A stretch of DNA of 64,000 bases from Methylogaea oryzae (GCF_019669985.1 NZ_AP019782.1:225001-289000); one strand, 5' to 3'; numbered from the stretch's first letter, positions 28,016-37,848 are shown. The notes: generated by a model from the sequence alone, not told the origin. Made by a program: numbers and translations.

Positions 28016-28936
28016 TCAAACGTGATCCAACCACTCCGGTTTGTCGTTGCGGCGGCCGTGCACATAGTCGAAGTACAGCGATTGCAGCTTGGCGGTGATG
28101 GGGCCGCGCTCGCCGTTGCCGATGGTGCGGCGGTCCAGTTCGGCGATGGGGGTCACTTCCGCCGCGGTGCCGGTGAAGAAGGCCTCGTCAGCCACGTACA
28201 CTTCGTCGCGGGTGATGCGCTTTTCGATCACTTCCAGGCCCTGTTCGCGGGCGATGGTGATGACGGTTTCGCGGGTGATGCCTTCCAGCGCCGAGGTTAG
28301 GTCCGGCGTGTAGATCTTGCCGTTGCGCACCAGGAAGAAGTTTTCCGCGCTGCCTTCCGCCACATAGCCTTCGTGATCCAGCATCAGGGCTTCGTCGTAG
28401 CCGTTGGCGGCGGCTTCCCGCACGGCCAGGATGGAGTTCAGGTAGTTGCCGTTGGCCTTGGCCTTCAGCATCAGGCTGTTGACATGATTGCGGGTGTAGG
28501 AAGAGGTGTGCACGCGGATGCCCTTGTGCATGGCTTCCTGGCCCAGATACGTGCCCCAGCGCCAGGCGGCGACCATCACGTGCACATGCAGGTTATGGGC
28601 GTGCAGGCCCATGCCTTCCGAACCGAGGAAGCACATGGGGCGGATGTAGGCGCCTTCCAGTTCGTTGCGGGAGACGGCTTCGCGCTGCACCTGGTTCAGG
28701 GTGTCCTTGTCGTAGGGAATTTCCATTTGCAGGACTTTGGCCGAGCGGTACAGGCGGTCGGTGTGGTCGCGCAGGCGGAAGATGGCTACGCCCTGCTCGG
28801 TCTTGTAGGCGCGCAGGCCTTCGAAAAAGCCGCAGCCGTAGTGCAGGGTGTGGGTCAGTACGTGGACTTTGGCGTCGCGCCACGGCAGCCATTCGCCGTC
28901 CAGCCAAATGTACCCGTCTCTGTCCTCCATCAGCAT
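28016..28936 (-). CDS. ilvE: Branched-chain amino acid aminotransferase
   Basis: A class IV PLP aminotransferase of 306 aa that makes the last step of Leu, Ile and Val synthesis. Family marks are LTHTLHYGCGFFEGLRAY near residue 27, a lysine-containing VNSLMLKAKANGNYLNS region near 152-168 (PLP lysine), and EGSAENFFLVRNGKIYTP near 195. It lies 48 nt downstream of glnE, so the two nitrogen-metabolism genes may be cotranscribed. Confidence 0.96.
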   Translation of the reverse strand: MLMEDRDGYIWLDGEWLPWRDAKVHVLTHTLHYGCGFFEGLRAYKTEQGVAIFRLRDHTDRLYRSAKVLQMEIPYDKDTLNQVQREAVSRNELEGAYIRPMCFLGSEGMGLHAHNLHVHVMVAAWRWGTYLGQEAMHKGIRVHTSSYTRNHVNSLMLKAKANGNYLNSILAVREAAANGYDEALMLDHEGYVAEGSAENFFLVRNGKIYTPDLTSALEGITRETVITIAREQGLEVIEKRITRDEVYVADEAFFTGTAAEVTPIAELDRRTIGNGERGPITAKLQSLYFDYVHGRRNDKPEWLDHV

Positions 28937-28984
28937 GATGCGTTCTCCCGGAAATAGTGTGATTGATGGGAATAATGTGCGTAA

Positions 28985-31837
28985 TCAGCTTTCCATCAGC
29001 TTGCGCCAGATGGCTTGCACGCGGGCTCTGGTTTCGGCGGCCGCTGCGGCCGGAATCCTGGCCTCCTGCTCCTGCAGGGCCGCGCGATGAACCTGGGCGC
29101 GGAAGCCGACATACGCCTGTTTCAAGAATTCGGCCTCGTCCCGCGACAGGAAACCGGCGTCGCTCAGCCGTTCCAACAAACGCACGTTGTCGGTCCATTC
29201 CAACAGGGCGGGGTGTTGCGCGGCGTGGGCGAGAGTGCCGAATTGTACAATAAACTCTATGTCGGCAATACCGCCGAAGCCCTGCTTCAGGTCGAACACG
29301 GCCGGGTCCTTGCTGTCCAGGTTGTCGCGCATTTTTTCGCGCATTTCCCGCACTTCTTTTTGCAACGCCGCCCGGTCGCGCTCGCGGCTCAAGGATTTGG
29401 CCCGCGCCGCCCGGTATTTTTCACCCAGCGCCGCGTCGCCGGCCACGCAGCGGGCCCGCACCAGCGCCTGTTGTTCCCAGGTCCAGGCGCTGTCTCGCTG
29501 GTAGGCCTCGAAGGCCGTCAGGCTGGTCACCAACAGGCCCGAGTTGCCGGAAGGGCGCAGCCGCATGTCCACTTCGTACAGCACGCCGGCCAGCATATTG
29601 GCGGTGAGGATGTGGATCATGCGCTGCACGATGCGGGCGTAGAACTGGTTCACCGTCACCGGGCGCGGGCCGTCGGTGGCGGCTTCGGGCCGCTCGGCGT
29701 CGAACAGGAACACGAGATCCAGGTCCGAGCTGTAGCTTAGCTCGATGCCGCCCAGCTTGCCGTAGGCGATCACCGCGAAGCCTTCCACCGCTTCGGGCCG
29801 GCAGCCCGGCGGCACGCCGTGCTTGGCGACGGTATGGCGCCAAGCGTCTTGCAACGCTGCCTCGATGAGCACCTCGGCGATGTCGGTGAGGTAGTCGCTC
29901 ACCACCATCAGCGGGATGGCCTCCATGATGTCGGCCGCCGCGACTCGCAGCACCTGGGCCTGCTTGAACTGGCGCAGGCGGTTCATCCAGTCTTCCGGGT
30001 CGTCGGCGTCCACCGACGCCAGTTGCCGCGCCAGTTCTTTGCGCAAATCGCCTTTTTTTTGCGGCGCGTAAAGCTGGCGCGCGTCCAGCAGGCTGTCCAG
30101 CAGGATGGGGTGCTGGGCCAGCAAGGCGGCGATCCAGGGGCTGGCGTCGGTCAGTTTCACCAGCTGGGCCAGCACCGCGGCATTGTCCGCCAGCAGGGTG
30201 TAATAGACGTTGCGCTTGGCGACCGCTTCCAGCAGGCCGAGAATGCGTTTGAGCGTGGTTTCCGGCGCCCGCGCCGAGGCCACCGTTTGCAGTAAGGGCG
30301 GCATGAGCCGGTCCAGTTCCGCCACGCCGCGGGCGGTGAGCCGCGCCACCGCGCTGCCGGAGCGGAAAGCCGCCAGCAGCGCCAGGACTTCCTGGGGCGC
30401 GGGATAGCCCAAGCCCGCCAGGAGGGCGGCTTTGCTTTCCTCGTCGCCGCCGCCGCTCCACACTTGGCGCGCTTCGCCCTGGCCGGACTCGTCCCGCGCC
30501 GGGGCGATGACTTGTTCGAACAAGGCGTGCACTTGCTCGAATATTTCGTCGAGTTCCGTCTTGAAGCTGTTCCAGTCGCTGTGGCCCATGGAGTAAGCCA
30601 CGCGCAGGCGCGATTCGTCGTCCTTGGGCAGGTCGTGGGTTTGCTGGTCGGCCAACTGCTGGATGTGGTTTTCCGTCAGGCGCAGGTAGCGGTAGGCCGC
30701 TTGCAGCTTGGCGATTTCCTCCGCCGGCAGGTATTCCCGTTCCGCCAGGGCGTCCAGCACCACGCGGATGCGGCGGTCCTGCAAGGCTTTGTCCCGTCCG
30801 CCGCGCAGCAGCTGGAAGGCCTGGCCGATGAACTCGATTTCGCGGATGCCGCCCTTGCCCAGCTTGACGCTGTCGGTGCGGTCCTTGCGCAGCAATTCCT
30901 GGGCGATCTTCGCCTTCAGCTCGCGCAGCTCGCCGAACGCGCGGTAATCCAGGTAGCGCCGGTAAATGAAGGGCTTGAGCATGGCCTCCAGTTCGGCGCC
31001 GGCGTCCAGGTCGCCCGCCACCGGCCGCGCCTTAATCATGGCGTAGCGCTCCCATTCCCGCGCCTGGCCCTGGTAATAAGCCTCCATGGCGTCGAAATTC
31101 ATCACCAGCGGGCCGCTGTCGCCGAACGGCCTTAACCGGGTATCGACGCGGAACACGAAGCCGTCCTCGGTGTTCGTGTCCAGGGCCTTCACCAGGCTTT
31201 GCGCCAGCTTGGTGAAGAATTCCTGATAGCTGGTGCCGCGTTTGTCCGGCAGCTCGCCGGCTTCGGGGTAGGCAAAAATCAGGTCGATGTCGGAGGAAAA
31301 ATTCAGCTCGCCGCCGCCCAGCTTGCCCATGCCCAGCACCACCAGGTTTTGCGGCCGGCCGCGGTTGTCGGTGGGCGTGCCCCAGCGGGTGCAGGCGGCG
31401 CCGTAGAGGAATTCCAGCGCCGCGCGCAAGCAGCATTCGGCCAGCATGGACAAGTCCGCCAGGGTTTCGTCCAGCTCGGCCCAGCCGGCCAGGTCGCGCC
31501 AGGCGATGCGCACCATCTCCCGGCGGCGGAAGCGGCGCAGCACACGGTGCAGCTCGGTTTCGTCTTCCACGGCCGGCAGGCTTTCCGCCAGGCGCTGGCC
31601 GTAATAGGCGGCGCCGGAGTCGGCCAGCAAGTCGTCCGACTCCAGTAGGCCGAACAGCAGCGCCGGGTCGCGCAAGCAGCTTTCCGCGACGAAGCCGCTC
31701 ACCGCCCAGACGCGGGGCAGGGATTCGGCCAGGGTTGGGGCGTCCAGCAGGGGCAGCTTGGTTGCGTCGGCGCGTTCGCGGAAGTCGGCCAGCAGGCGGG
31801 CGACTTTTTCTGAGAGGGGCGGCGGGAGTTGCGGCAT
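28985..31837 (-). CDS. glnE: Bifunctional glutamine synthetase adenylyltransferase/deadenylase
   Basis: A 950-aa regulator of glutamine synthetase, full length for the family. Two nucleotidyltransferase domains are visible. The N-terminal deadenylase has GMGKLGGGELNFSSDIDLIF near residue 170, and the C-terminal adenylyltransferase has AYGKLGGIELSYSSDLDLVF near 692. A GlnD-type helical domain follows each. It controls GlnA by adenylylation in response to PII status. Confidence 0.96.
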   Translation of the reverse strand: MPQLPPPLSEKVARLLADFRERADATKLPLLDAPTLAESLPRVWAVSGFVAESCLRDPALLFGLLESDDLLADSGAAYYGQRLAESLPAVEDETELHRVLRRFRRREMVRIAWRDLAGWAELDETLADLSMLAECCLRAALEFLYGAACTRWGTPTDNRGRPQNLVVLGMGKLGGGELNFSSDIDLIFAYPEAGELPDKRGTSYQEFFTKLAQSLVKALDTNTEDGFVFRVDTRLRPFGDSGPLVMNFDAMEAYYQGQAREWERYAMIKARPVAGDLDAGAELEAMLKPFIYRRYLDYRAFGELRELKAKIAQELLRKDRTDSVKLGKGGIREIEFIGQAFQLLRGGRDKALQDRRIRVVLDALAEREYLPAEEIAKLQAAYRYLRLTENHIQQLADQQTHDLPKDDESRLRVAYSMGHSDWNSFKTELDEIFEQVHALFEQVIAPARDESGQGEARQVWSGGGDEESKAALLAGLGYPAPQEVLALLAAFRSGSAVARLTARGVAELDRLMPPLLQTVASARAPETTLKRILGLLEAVAKRNVYYTLLADNAAVLAQLVKLTDASPWIAALLAQHPILLDSLLDARQLYAPQKKGDLRKELARQLASVDADDPEDWMNRLRQFKQAQVLRVAAADIMEAIPLMVVSDYLTDIAEVLIEAALQDAWRHTVAKHGVPPGCRPEAVEGFAVIAYGKLGGIELSYSSDLDLVFLFDAERPEAATDGPRPVTVNQFYARIVQRMIHILTANMLAGVLYEVDMRLRPSGNSGLLVTSLTAFEAYQRDSAWTWEQQALVRARCVAGDAALGEKYRAARAKSLSRERDRAALQKEVREMREKMRDNLDSKDPAVFDLKQGFGGIADIEFIVQFGTLAHAAQHPALLEWTDNVRLLERLSDAGFLSRDEAEFLKQAYVGFRAQVHRAALQEQEARIPAAAAAETRARVQAIWRKLMES

Positions 31838-31930
31838 GGCGGATGGCGTCGGCTTTGGCGGGAAAGTGCCAAATTATAGGCGCGGCGGCGGCTTTCGCCG
31901 AACAAGCGCCGCGCGCCGCCCGCCGGGGGG

Positions 31931-32713
31931 CTATAAAACGAATTTGATACCGATCAGCAGCAGCAGCGATGCCAGGATAGGCCGCAGCACGTATTCGGGA
32001 ACGCGGGCGCTGAGTTTGCTGCCCAGGTAAATGCCCGGCAGGGAGCCGCACAGCAGGCTGCCCAGCAGTTGGAAGTCGACGTTGCCCATATGCCAATGGC
32101 CCACGCCGGCCACGGCGGTGAGGGGAATGGCGTGGGCCAGGTCGGTGCCGACGATTTTCACCGTGGGCAGGCGCGGATAGAGGAACAGCAGGGCCACCGT
32201 GCCCAGCGCGCCGGCTCCCACCGAGGACAGCGTCACCAGCACCCCCAGCACCAGGCCGGTGAAGACGGTGGCCGGCGCTGTCCAGTGGGCAAAGCGGCCT
32301 GTGCTGTCGTGGGAGTCGATTTCCAGGCTGGCCTTGACGAGCCGGTTGCGGAACAGCAAAGCCACGGCGGTGAGGATCAGCGCCACGCCCAGGGTGTGGG
32401 TCAGCAGCGCGGCGATCTGCTTTTGCGCGCCGAATTTTTCCAGCAAGTAAATGACGGCGACGGCTGCCGGGATGCTGCCGGCCCCCAGCAAACCCACCAC
32501 TTTCCATTCCACCGAGCGGTGGTTTTTGTGGTGCACCCAGGTGCCGCCGGTCTTGGTGATGGCGGCGAACAGCAAATCCGTGCCCACGGCGGTGGTGGGG
32601 GCGAAGCCGAACAGAAATACCAGCAACGGGGTCATCAGCGAGCCGCCGCCGACGCCGGTGAGGCCGACGAGAAAACCGACCGCGAGGCCGGACGCAATAT
32701 ATGCGGTATCCAT
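31931..32713 (-). CDS. TauE/SafE family sulfite or organosulfonate exporter-like membrane protein
   Basis: A 260-aa polytopic protein. The GFLVGLTGVGGGSLMTPLLV segment at residues 13-32 and a second GALGTVALLFLYPRLP half near 166-181 show the inverted-repeat TauE layout. Members move sulfite, sulfoacetate or related anions; the substrate here is unknown. It stands alone and is only loosely linked to the sox genes 27 kb away. Confidence 0.88.
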   Translation of the reverse strand: MDTAYIASGLAVGFLVGLTGVGGGSLMTPLLVFLFGFAPTTAVGTDLLFAAITKTGGTWVHHKNHRSVEWKVVGLLGAGSIPAAVAVIYLLEKFGAQKQIAALLTHTLGVALILTAVALLFRNRLVKASLEIDSHDSTGRFAHWTAPATVFTGLVLGVLVTLSSVGAGALGTVALLFLYPRLPTVKIVGTDLAHAIPLTAVAGVGHWHMGNVDFQLLGSLLCGSLPGIYLGSKLSARVPEYVLRPILASLLLLIGIKFVL

Positions 32714-32806
32714 GGTGTCTGCTTAATCAGGAGGGAACGGCCGAATGCGTAGCCTTTGGTGAACAGCGCGCTTCGGAATCGGCTGAGAAGATTAGCAGCT
32801 TGTGTC

Positions 32807-32824
32807 TTTATGCTTAAGCATAAA
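32807..32824. promoter_or_regulatory. Perfect 18-nt AT-rich palindrome in the tauE upstream region
   Basis: The sequence tttatgcttaagcataaa is its own reverse complement. A second imperfect dyad, attcccatatggaat, follows at about 32838. They lie between the leftward glycosyltransferase stop (32861) and the tauE start (32713). They may be an operator or the end of the glycosyltransferase transcript. The AT-rich composition contrasts with the surrounding GC-rich DNA. Confidence 0.45.
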
Positions 32825-32860
32825 AGGCTTTAAAGATATTCCCATATGGAATAAATCGGG

Positions 32861-34387
32861 TCAGGGCCGGGGCGGGGCGGGCATGACGATATAAACCGCG
32901 TCTCCCACTTGGTTGGAGAACTTTGCCGCGATAGCCCAGTCGCCGCGGCGGTCCAGCAAGGCTTGCAGGCGGTCGCGCTTTTCCTGGTCTTTGCGGCCTA
33001 TTTTGACCATGAATGCGCCGTATTGCCCCGCCTCGTTCCGCTCCAGCGATTCCAAGGCGGAGCAGCCGCCGGCGGGACGGCCGTGGCCCGCATAGTAAGG
33101 CACGGACGGATCGTCGCTGCATAGGCTGATCGTGGCGGGCAAGTGGTCGCGGGCCCAATCGCCGGCTTTTCGCAGGTAACGCTTGGTGGGGCCGGTCTTG
33201 ATGAACGCGTCCAGCAACATGACGGCCAACACCAGCGCCAGGACCGCGGCCCAGCGCGGGCGGAGCAGAACCGGCCCGTTGCCGAACAGCAGGAACTCCG
33301 CCGACTGGGCCGCCGGCAGGCTCAGCAGCACAACGAGCAGCCCCATGTAGCGGCCGGATATAAACAGGTCGCTTACGGCGAACGCCAGCAGCGGAATGGC
33401 GGTGATCGCGGCGGCGTACCAAATCACCGCCGGTTGCCGGAACAGTTGGACGCGTTCGCGCCATAACGCCCATAACAACAGCGAAGCGTAGGCCAACCCC
33501 AGGCAGGAGGCGATTTTGTACAGCAGCAGGCTGAATACGCCGCCGGCCAACAGCGGCCCTATGTCCTGCGGCGCGTAAAACGTCTGGGCGTGGCGGGCAA
33601 TGACTTCCGCTTTGGCGGCGAATTCGGCGCTGATGCGCGGCAGCGACAAAAAGTGCTGCAACTGTTCCAGACGGGCATTGGTGGGCGCGGGCATGGCGCC
33701 GGTCGCCAGCAGGGCCGCCAGAATCGCCGCCCCCAGGAGAAACAGGCTGTTGGCCTTGAGCCAGGCTGTGCCGCGCCGTTCGCCCTGCAGCAGGCAATAA
33801 ATCGGCAGCAAGGCGGCGAGAGCGGCGCCTTCGATGCGGAAGGCGATGGCTGCGGCGATGCAGGCCTGCCAAGCCAGCGCGTCGCTCCAGCGGTGCCGGC
33901 GGCAGTAGCGCGTGAAGCACAGCACCGCCCATAATCCCAGCGCCCAATAGCCGATGTCGCGGACGATGAAGCTGCGGTAGTCGGTAAGCTGCGGCGATGC
34001 CAGAATCACCGCCGCGGCCACCCACGGTCGGCCTTGGCCGGCGGTGACTTCCCGGTACAGCAGCATGAAACCGACGCTCAGCAGCGCCAGCAACAGGGCG
34101 TTGATGCCGTAGGCGGCGTGTTCGTAACTGATGCCGAAAGCCTGGTGCGTCAAGCCGATCAGCATGGGGAACGCCGGCCAGTTGAACTGGGCGAAAGCCG
34201 CCTTGAAGCCCTGCTCTATGAACGTTTGCGCGGTGCTGAGGTACAGCAGGCCATCGTTGTTGATGGTGCTGGGCCGGTACACCTTGTAGACGGACAGGGC
34301 CAAGCTGGCGATGAAGGCGAAGCACAGCCAGTTCCGCCACGTCGTCGCGGCAACGGTTGTCTCGGTAGGTGGGAGAGGGCGTGGCAT
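32861..34387 (-). CDS. GT-C-type membrane glycosyltransferase (GT39/ArnT-like)
   Basis: A 508-aa protein with about ten or more membrane spans and a soluble C-terminal region. The first periplasmic loop has the acidic motif NNDGLLYLSTAQTFIEQG near residue 43, the usual place of the catalytic acid in polyprenol-linked GT-C enzymes. It sits with two GT2 genes, a kinase and a WaaG-like gene, pointing to LPS or surface-glycan decoration in the periplasm. Donor and acceptor are not known. Confidence 0.75.
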   Translation of the reverse strand: MPRPLPPTETTVAATTWRNWLCFAFIASLALSVYKVYRPSTINNDGLLYLSTAQTFIEQGFKAAFAQFNWPAFPMLIGLTHQAFGISYEHAAYGINALLLALLSVGFMLLYREVTAGQGRPWVAAAVILASPQLTDYRSFIVRDIGYWALGLWAVLCFTRYCRRHRWSDALAWQACIAAAIAFRIEGAALAALLPIYCLLQGERRGTAWLKANSLFLLGAAILAALLATGAMPAPTNARLEQLQHFLSLPRISAEFAAKAEVIARHAQTFYAPQDIGPLLAGGVFSLLLYKIASCLGLAYASLLLWALWRERVQLFRQPAVIWYAAAITAIPLLAFAVSDLFISGRYMGLLVVLLSLPAAQSAEFLLFGNGPVLLRPRWAAVLALVLAVMLLDAFIKTGPTKRYLRKAGDWARDHLPATISLCSDDPSVPYYAGHGRPAGGCSALESLERNEAGQYGAFMVKIGRKDQEKRDRLQALLDRRGDWAIAAKFSNQVGDAVYIVMPAPPRP

Positions 34388-34430
34388 GGGGCGATTGTAT
34401 TTGGTTGGCGCGATGTTGTGGCCGGCGGCT

Positions 34431-35360
34431 TTATTGGCCGCCCTGGCCTTCCTTTAGTTTTTCCGCGTAGTAAGCATAGTCCTGCGCCGCCGGGGTGCGC
34501 CCCCAGGAGCATAACGCGTCCCACGCCACTTTGGGTAATAACGCCGGCCGGTGCGTCTTCATGCGCCGCCAAACCCGCCGCAGGTTCTGGCGGAAATGCC
34601 GGCGCAGGTCGCCGGCTTCGATCAGGCCCGGATGCCGGGACAGGAACTTGGCGTAGGTCTGGAATTGCGCCCCCAGCATTTTCAGCCGCTTGCGCGAGGC
34701 GTTGCCCGGATGCTTGCGGTAGCCGGCCAGCACCTCCGGCACGCGGGCGACGGCGTAGCGGGTGGACAGCCGCAGCCAGCAATCCAGGTCTTCCAGGGGC
34801 AGGGTTTTGTCGAAGCCGCCGACCGCCAGGATGGCGTCGCGCCGCAGGGTGATGGTGGGGTTGAACACGTAATGCTTGCCGGCGAACAGCCAGCGGTAGG
34901 CATGGAAATCCGGGCCGGGCGCGGGGCGGGCGGGCTGCCGCTTGCGGGTCACCGTCCGCCCGGTTTCGTCCACATAGTCCACGTCGGCGTGCACCAGGGC
35001 CAGTTCCGGACAGTTCCAGCTGGCGATGGCCTGGTGGATGGTCATCGCCTTGTCGGGATAAAGGATGTCGTCGGAGCCGAGCAAATGCACCCATTCTCCT
35101 TGGCAAGCCTCGATGCAGGCGTTGGAGGTGGCGCTGACGCCCTGGTTTTCCTGGCGCTTGAGCACCACCCGGCGGAAACGGTCCGGGTGCCGGGCGAGAA
35201 AGGCTTCCGCTTTGGCGAAGGTGTCGTCGCGGGAGCCGTCGTCGATCAGCACCAGCTCCAGCTCGGGATAGGTCTGCGCGCACACCGAGGCCAGGCACGC
35301 CTCGATGAAGGCCGAATGGTTGTAGGCCGGGATGGCCACGCTCATGAGAGGGTACGTCAT
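34431..35360 (-). CDS. Family 2 glycosyltransferase
   Basis: A 309-aa GT2 enzyme with a GT-A fold: PLMSVAIPAYNHSAFIEACL at the start, VLIDDGSRDDTFAKAE near residue 36, and a DXD-like HADVDYVDE near 122. No membrane helices. It lies in the leftward glycan gene set, between the GT-C gene and another GT2 gene. Sugar specificity cannot be read. Confidence 0.88.
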   Translation of the reverse strand: MTYPLMSVAIPAYNHSAFIEACLASVCAQTYPELELVLIDDGSRDDTFAKAEAFLARHPDRFRRVVLKRQENQGVSATSNACIEACQGEWVHLLGSDDILYPDKAMTIHQAIASWNCPELALVHADVDYVDETGRTVTRKRQPARPAPGPDFHAYRWLFAGKHYVFNPTITLRRDAILAVGGFDKTLPLEDLDCWLRLSTRYAVARVPEVLAGYRKHPGNASRKRLKMLGAQFQTYAKFLSRHPGLIEAGDLRRHFRQNLRRVWRRMKTHRPALLPKVAWDALCSWGRTPAAQDYAYYAEKLKEGQGGQ

Positions 35361-35412
35361 CGTTAAATCTCCGCCGAGTTTTTTCGGCCAGTTGTCGGTT
35401 CGGGCACGCCGG

Positions 35413-36339
35413 CTAGGTCCGCCGGCACCGGGCCAGACAATATCCCAGGGCGCGCAGCGCCTTGGCGATGTAGCCGGGGCGCAGGGCGGCGAAAGGCGTC
35501 AGCCGCAGCGCCGCCAGGTAATGGGGCAGGGCTTCGCTGGGGCGGCGCGCCCGCAGCAGGGTGCGGAACAGGGACAAATGCCGCCGCGCCGTGTAGGCCG
35601 GCTTCAACTCCATGGCCCAGGCCGGCATGCGCTTGGGGTCGAAGATTTCCTCGACCAGCTCCAGGCTGCCGGCGGCGGCCGCCTCGGCGTTGCCGCGCAG
35701 GCTGCCGGCGTGCTTGTGGACGCGGGCGGTGGGCCGTTGCGCCAGGGCGCAGTCGAAATTGACCAGGGCGTGGGCGAACACCGGCAGATCTTCGGCGGCG
35801 CGGAAGCGTTCCGGGTAACGGTAGGCGGCGAACACGTCGCGGCGCAGCAGCACGGAGCCGTGGCTGACGGTGAGGGATTTATCCAGCAGATAGGCCCGCA
35901 GCCGCTGTCGCGCCGTTGCCGGCAAGGGCTTTTGCCGGTGCTGCTTGGTCTTGCCGTTCTCTTCCACCGATTCGTGCTCGGCCAGGATCACGCCGGCTGC
36001 GGGGTGCTGCCGCACGGCGCTGCGGAATGTTTCCAGGGCGTCGGGCAGCAGTTCGTCGTCCGCGTCGAAAAACAGCAGGTAGCGGCCTTCGCTCAGCCGC
36101 AGTCCGTGGTTGCGGGCCGCCGCCGGCCCGGCGTTGTCCTGGCGCCGGTAATGGCAGCGGCCGGGCCAGCGCTGCTCCAGGGCGGCGCCCACTTGCGGCG
36201 TGTCGTCGCTGGAGCCGTCGTCCACGATCCACAGGTCGAAGTCCTCGCCCGGTTGCGCCATGGCGGATGCGGCCGCCCGCTCCAGCGTGGCGGCGTAGTT
36301 GTAGGCGGGGATGACGATGCTGACGAGCGGCGCGCTCAC
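35413..36339 (-). CDS. Family 2 glycosyltransferase
   Basis: A 308-aa GT2 enzyme. A GTG start at 36339 overlaps the kinase stop (GTGA). Marks are PLVSIVIPAYNYAATLERA at the N-terminus, WIVDDGSSDDTPQVG near residue 38, and LLFFDADDELLPDALE near 89 with a DXD-type metal site. Translational coupling to the tandem kinase gene suggests work on the same LPS core. Specificity unknown. Confidence 0.88.
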   Translation of the reverse strand: MSAPLVSIVIPAYNYAATLERAAASAMAQPGEDFDLWIVDDGSSDDTPQVGAALEQRWPGRCHYRRQDNAGPAAARNHGLRLSEGRYLLFFDADDELLPDALETFRSAVRQHPAAGVILAEHESVEENGKTKQHRQKPLPATARQRLRAYLLDKSLTVSHGSVLLRRDVFAAYRYPERFRAAEDLPVFAHALVNFDCALAQRPTARVHKHAGSLRGNAEAAAAGSLELVEEIFDPKRMPAWAMELKPAYTARRHLSLFRTLLRARRPSEALPHYLAALRLTPFAALRPGYIAKALRALGYCLARCRRT

Positions 36340-37757
36340 GGCTGTTCCGCCCGCGGCAAATTGGCGTCGAACCACTGGCGCACGGGGCTGTTGTCCGGCC
36401 AGTTGGCGAGAAAGCGCTGTCGGTCGTTGCCATAGGCGCGCAGGAAGCGGTCCTGGTTGGCGATCCAGGTCATGGCGTCCAGGTCCAGCACATAGGGCCG
36501 GCCGTGGTGGCAAAGGATGTTGCTGGCCTTCATGTCGCCGTGCAGCAGCTGGGCGCGGAACAACTGGCCGATGAGCCGTGCCACCGGTTCGGCGATCTTC
36601 GGCTGGGCCTTGTGGGTCAGCTTGGCGCCGAGCGGATCGCCGGACACGTGTTCCGCCACGTAATAGGCCGTGCCGCGCCAGGGGCCGAAGCGCCGTTCCA
36701 GGAAGGCGATGGGTTGGGGCGTGGCGATGCCGAGGAAGCGCAGGCGATGGGCGTTGATCCAGGAATGCCGCGCCCGGCTGGGCCGCCAGCAGCGCGACAG
36801 GCGATGGCGCCAGTTTTTGATGTTGTAGCGCTTCACCACCACGTTGCGGCCGGGCAGGCGCACCAGGGCCACGGTGGAGGAATTGCCGTCCTTCAGCAGT
36901 TCGGCCTCGGCGATATAGCGGTCGGGGTCGGCCAGCAACCCGCGCAGGGGCTCGTCGTCGCAGTCGCGGCGCAGGGCCTGAAAGCCGTTCCAGCGCTCCA
37001 GGCAGCGGATTTCCGTGCAGTTGCGCAGCAGTTTTCCGGCATAGTCGCGCCAGCGGTTGTCGCGGTGGCGCCGCACGGCGAGATCGAGGGCGGCGGCGTC
37101 GATGGCCGGCGCCGGCGCGTAGTGTTCCAGCGGCGTCAGCGCTTCCGTTTGGGACGGGGTGAACTGGGCCAGGAACAGGGCGAGATTTTCCAGGGCCGGC
37201 GCAGCCGCCAGCGGGGCCGGATGCGTCAGGACGCTGTCGCCGTCCACCGCGTGGACGCCGCCGCCGGTCCATAGGAAATTGCCCGGATGGATATCGCGCT
37301 GCTCCAAGCCCGCGGCGTGCATCTGCGCCAACAGCGCCAGGCTGGCGGCCATGGCCGCAGCGCGTTCGGGCGAGTCGTCCGGCAGGTCCGCCAGGGTGCG
37401 CGCCTCGGCCAGGTATTCGGTAACGACCACGGCGGCCCGCTGCGAGCGGTTTTCCGCCTGGCCGAGGATGCGCGGCGTGGCGACGCCCCCTTGCAGCATC
37501 GCCGCTAGGCCGGCTGCCTCCCTGTGCCAATGGCGCTGGTAGCCGGAGCGGTCGAAGAACAGCTTCACCAGCACCGTCAAGCCGCACCAGCGCGCCTTGG
37601 CGGTCAGCCGCTTGCCCGGCAGCAACCGGTGGATTTCCAGGATTTCCATTTCCTGCGGCAAGGTCACCGCCTCCAAAGCGAAACGGAACGGCGCAGCCAA
37701 GTCCCGTCCGGCGCGGCGCAAGTCGGCAATGGTTAATAAAGGTGTCATGGGCGGCAT
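36336..37757 (-). CDS. Tandem LPS-kinase-like protein (two Kdo/WaaP-type kinase domains)
   Basis: About 473 aa, starting MPPMTPLLTIADL at 37757 (a start at 37748 is as likely; neither has a strong ribosome site, and extension to 37874 is not supported). Two kinase-like halves are visible. The first has the catalytic-loop motif EQRDIHPGNFLW followed by AVDGDSVL. The second has LLHGDMKASNILCHHGRPYVLDLD. Both look like lipopolysaccharide core heptose/Kdo kinases of the WaaP type. Both keep the His-x-Asp/Asn-type loop, so both may be active. It heads the leftward glycan genes and diverges from the WaaG-like gene. Confidence 0.8.
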   Translation of the reverse strand: MPPMTPLLTIADLRRAGRDLAAPFRFALEAVTLPQEMEILEIHRLLPGKRLTAKARWCGLTVLVKLFFDRSGYQRHWHREAAGLAAMLQGGVATPRILGQAENRSQRAAVVVTEYLAEARTLADLPDDSPERAAAMAASLALLAQMHAAGLEQRDIHPGNFLWTGGGVHAVDGDSVLTHPAPLAAAPALENLALFLAQFTPSQTEALTPLEHYAPAPAIDAAALDLAVRRHRDNRWRDYAGKLLRNCTEIRCLERWNGFQALRRDCDDEPLRGLLADPDRYIAEAELLKDGNSSTVALVRLPGRNVVVKRYNIKNWRHRLSRCWRPSRARHSWINAHRLRFLGIATPQPIAFLERRFGPWRGTAYYVAEHVSGDPLGAKLTHKAQPKIAEPVARLIGQLFRAQLLHGDMKASNILCHHGRPYVLDLDAMTWIANQDRFLRAYGNDRQRFLANWPDNSPVRQWFDANLPRAEQP

Positions 37758-37848
37758 TCTACGGCATGGCCGCAACGGGGGGAAACCGGCGGCGGTTTCG
37801 AGGGGGCGCGGGATGCCCGCATTCCCGGGAGGGGGGTACAATACGCCC

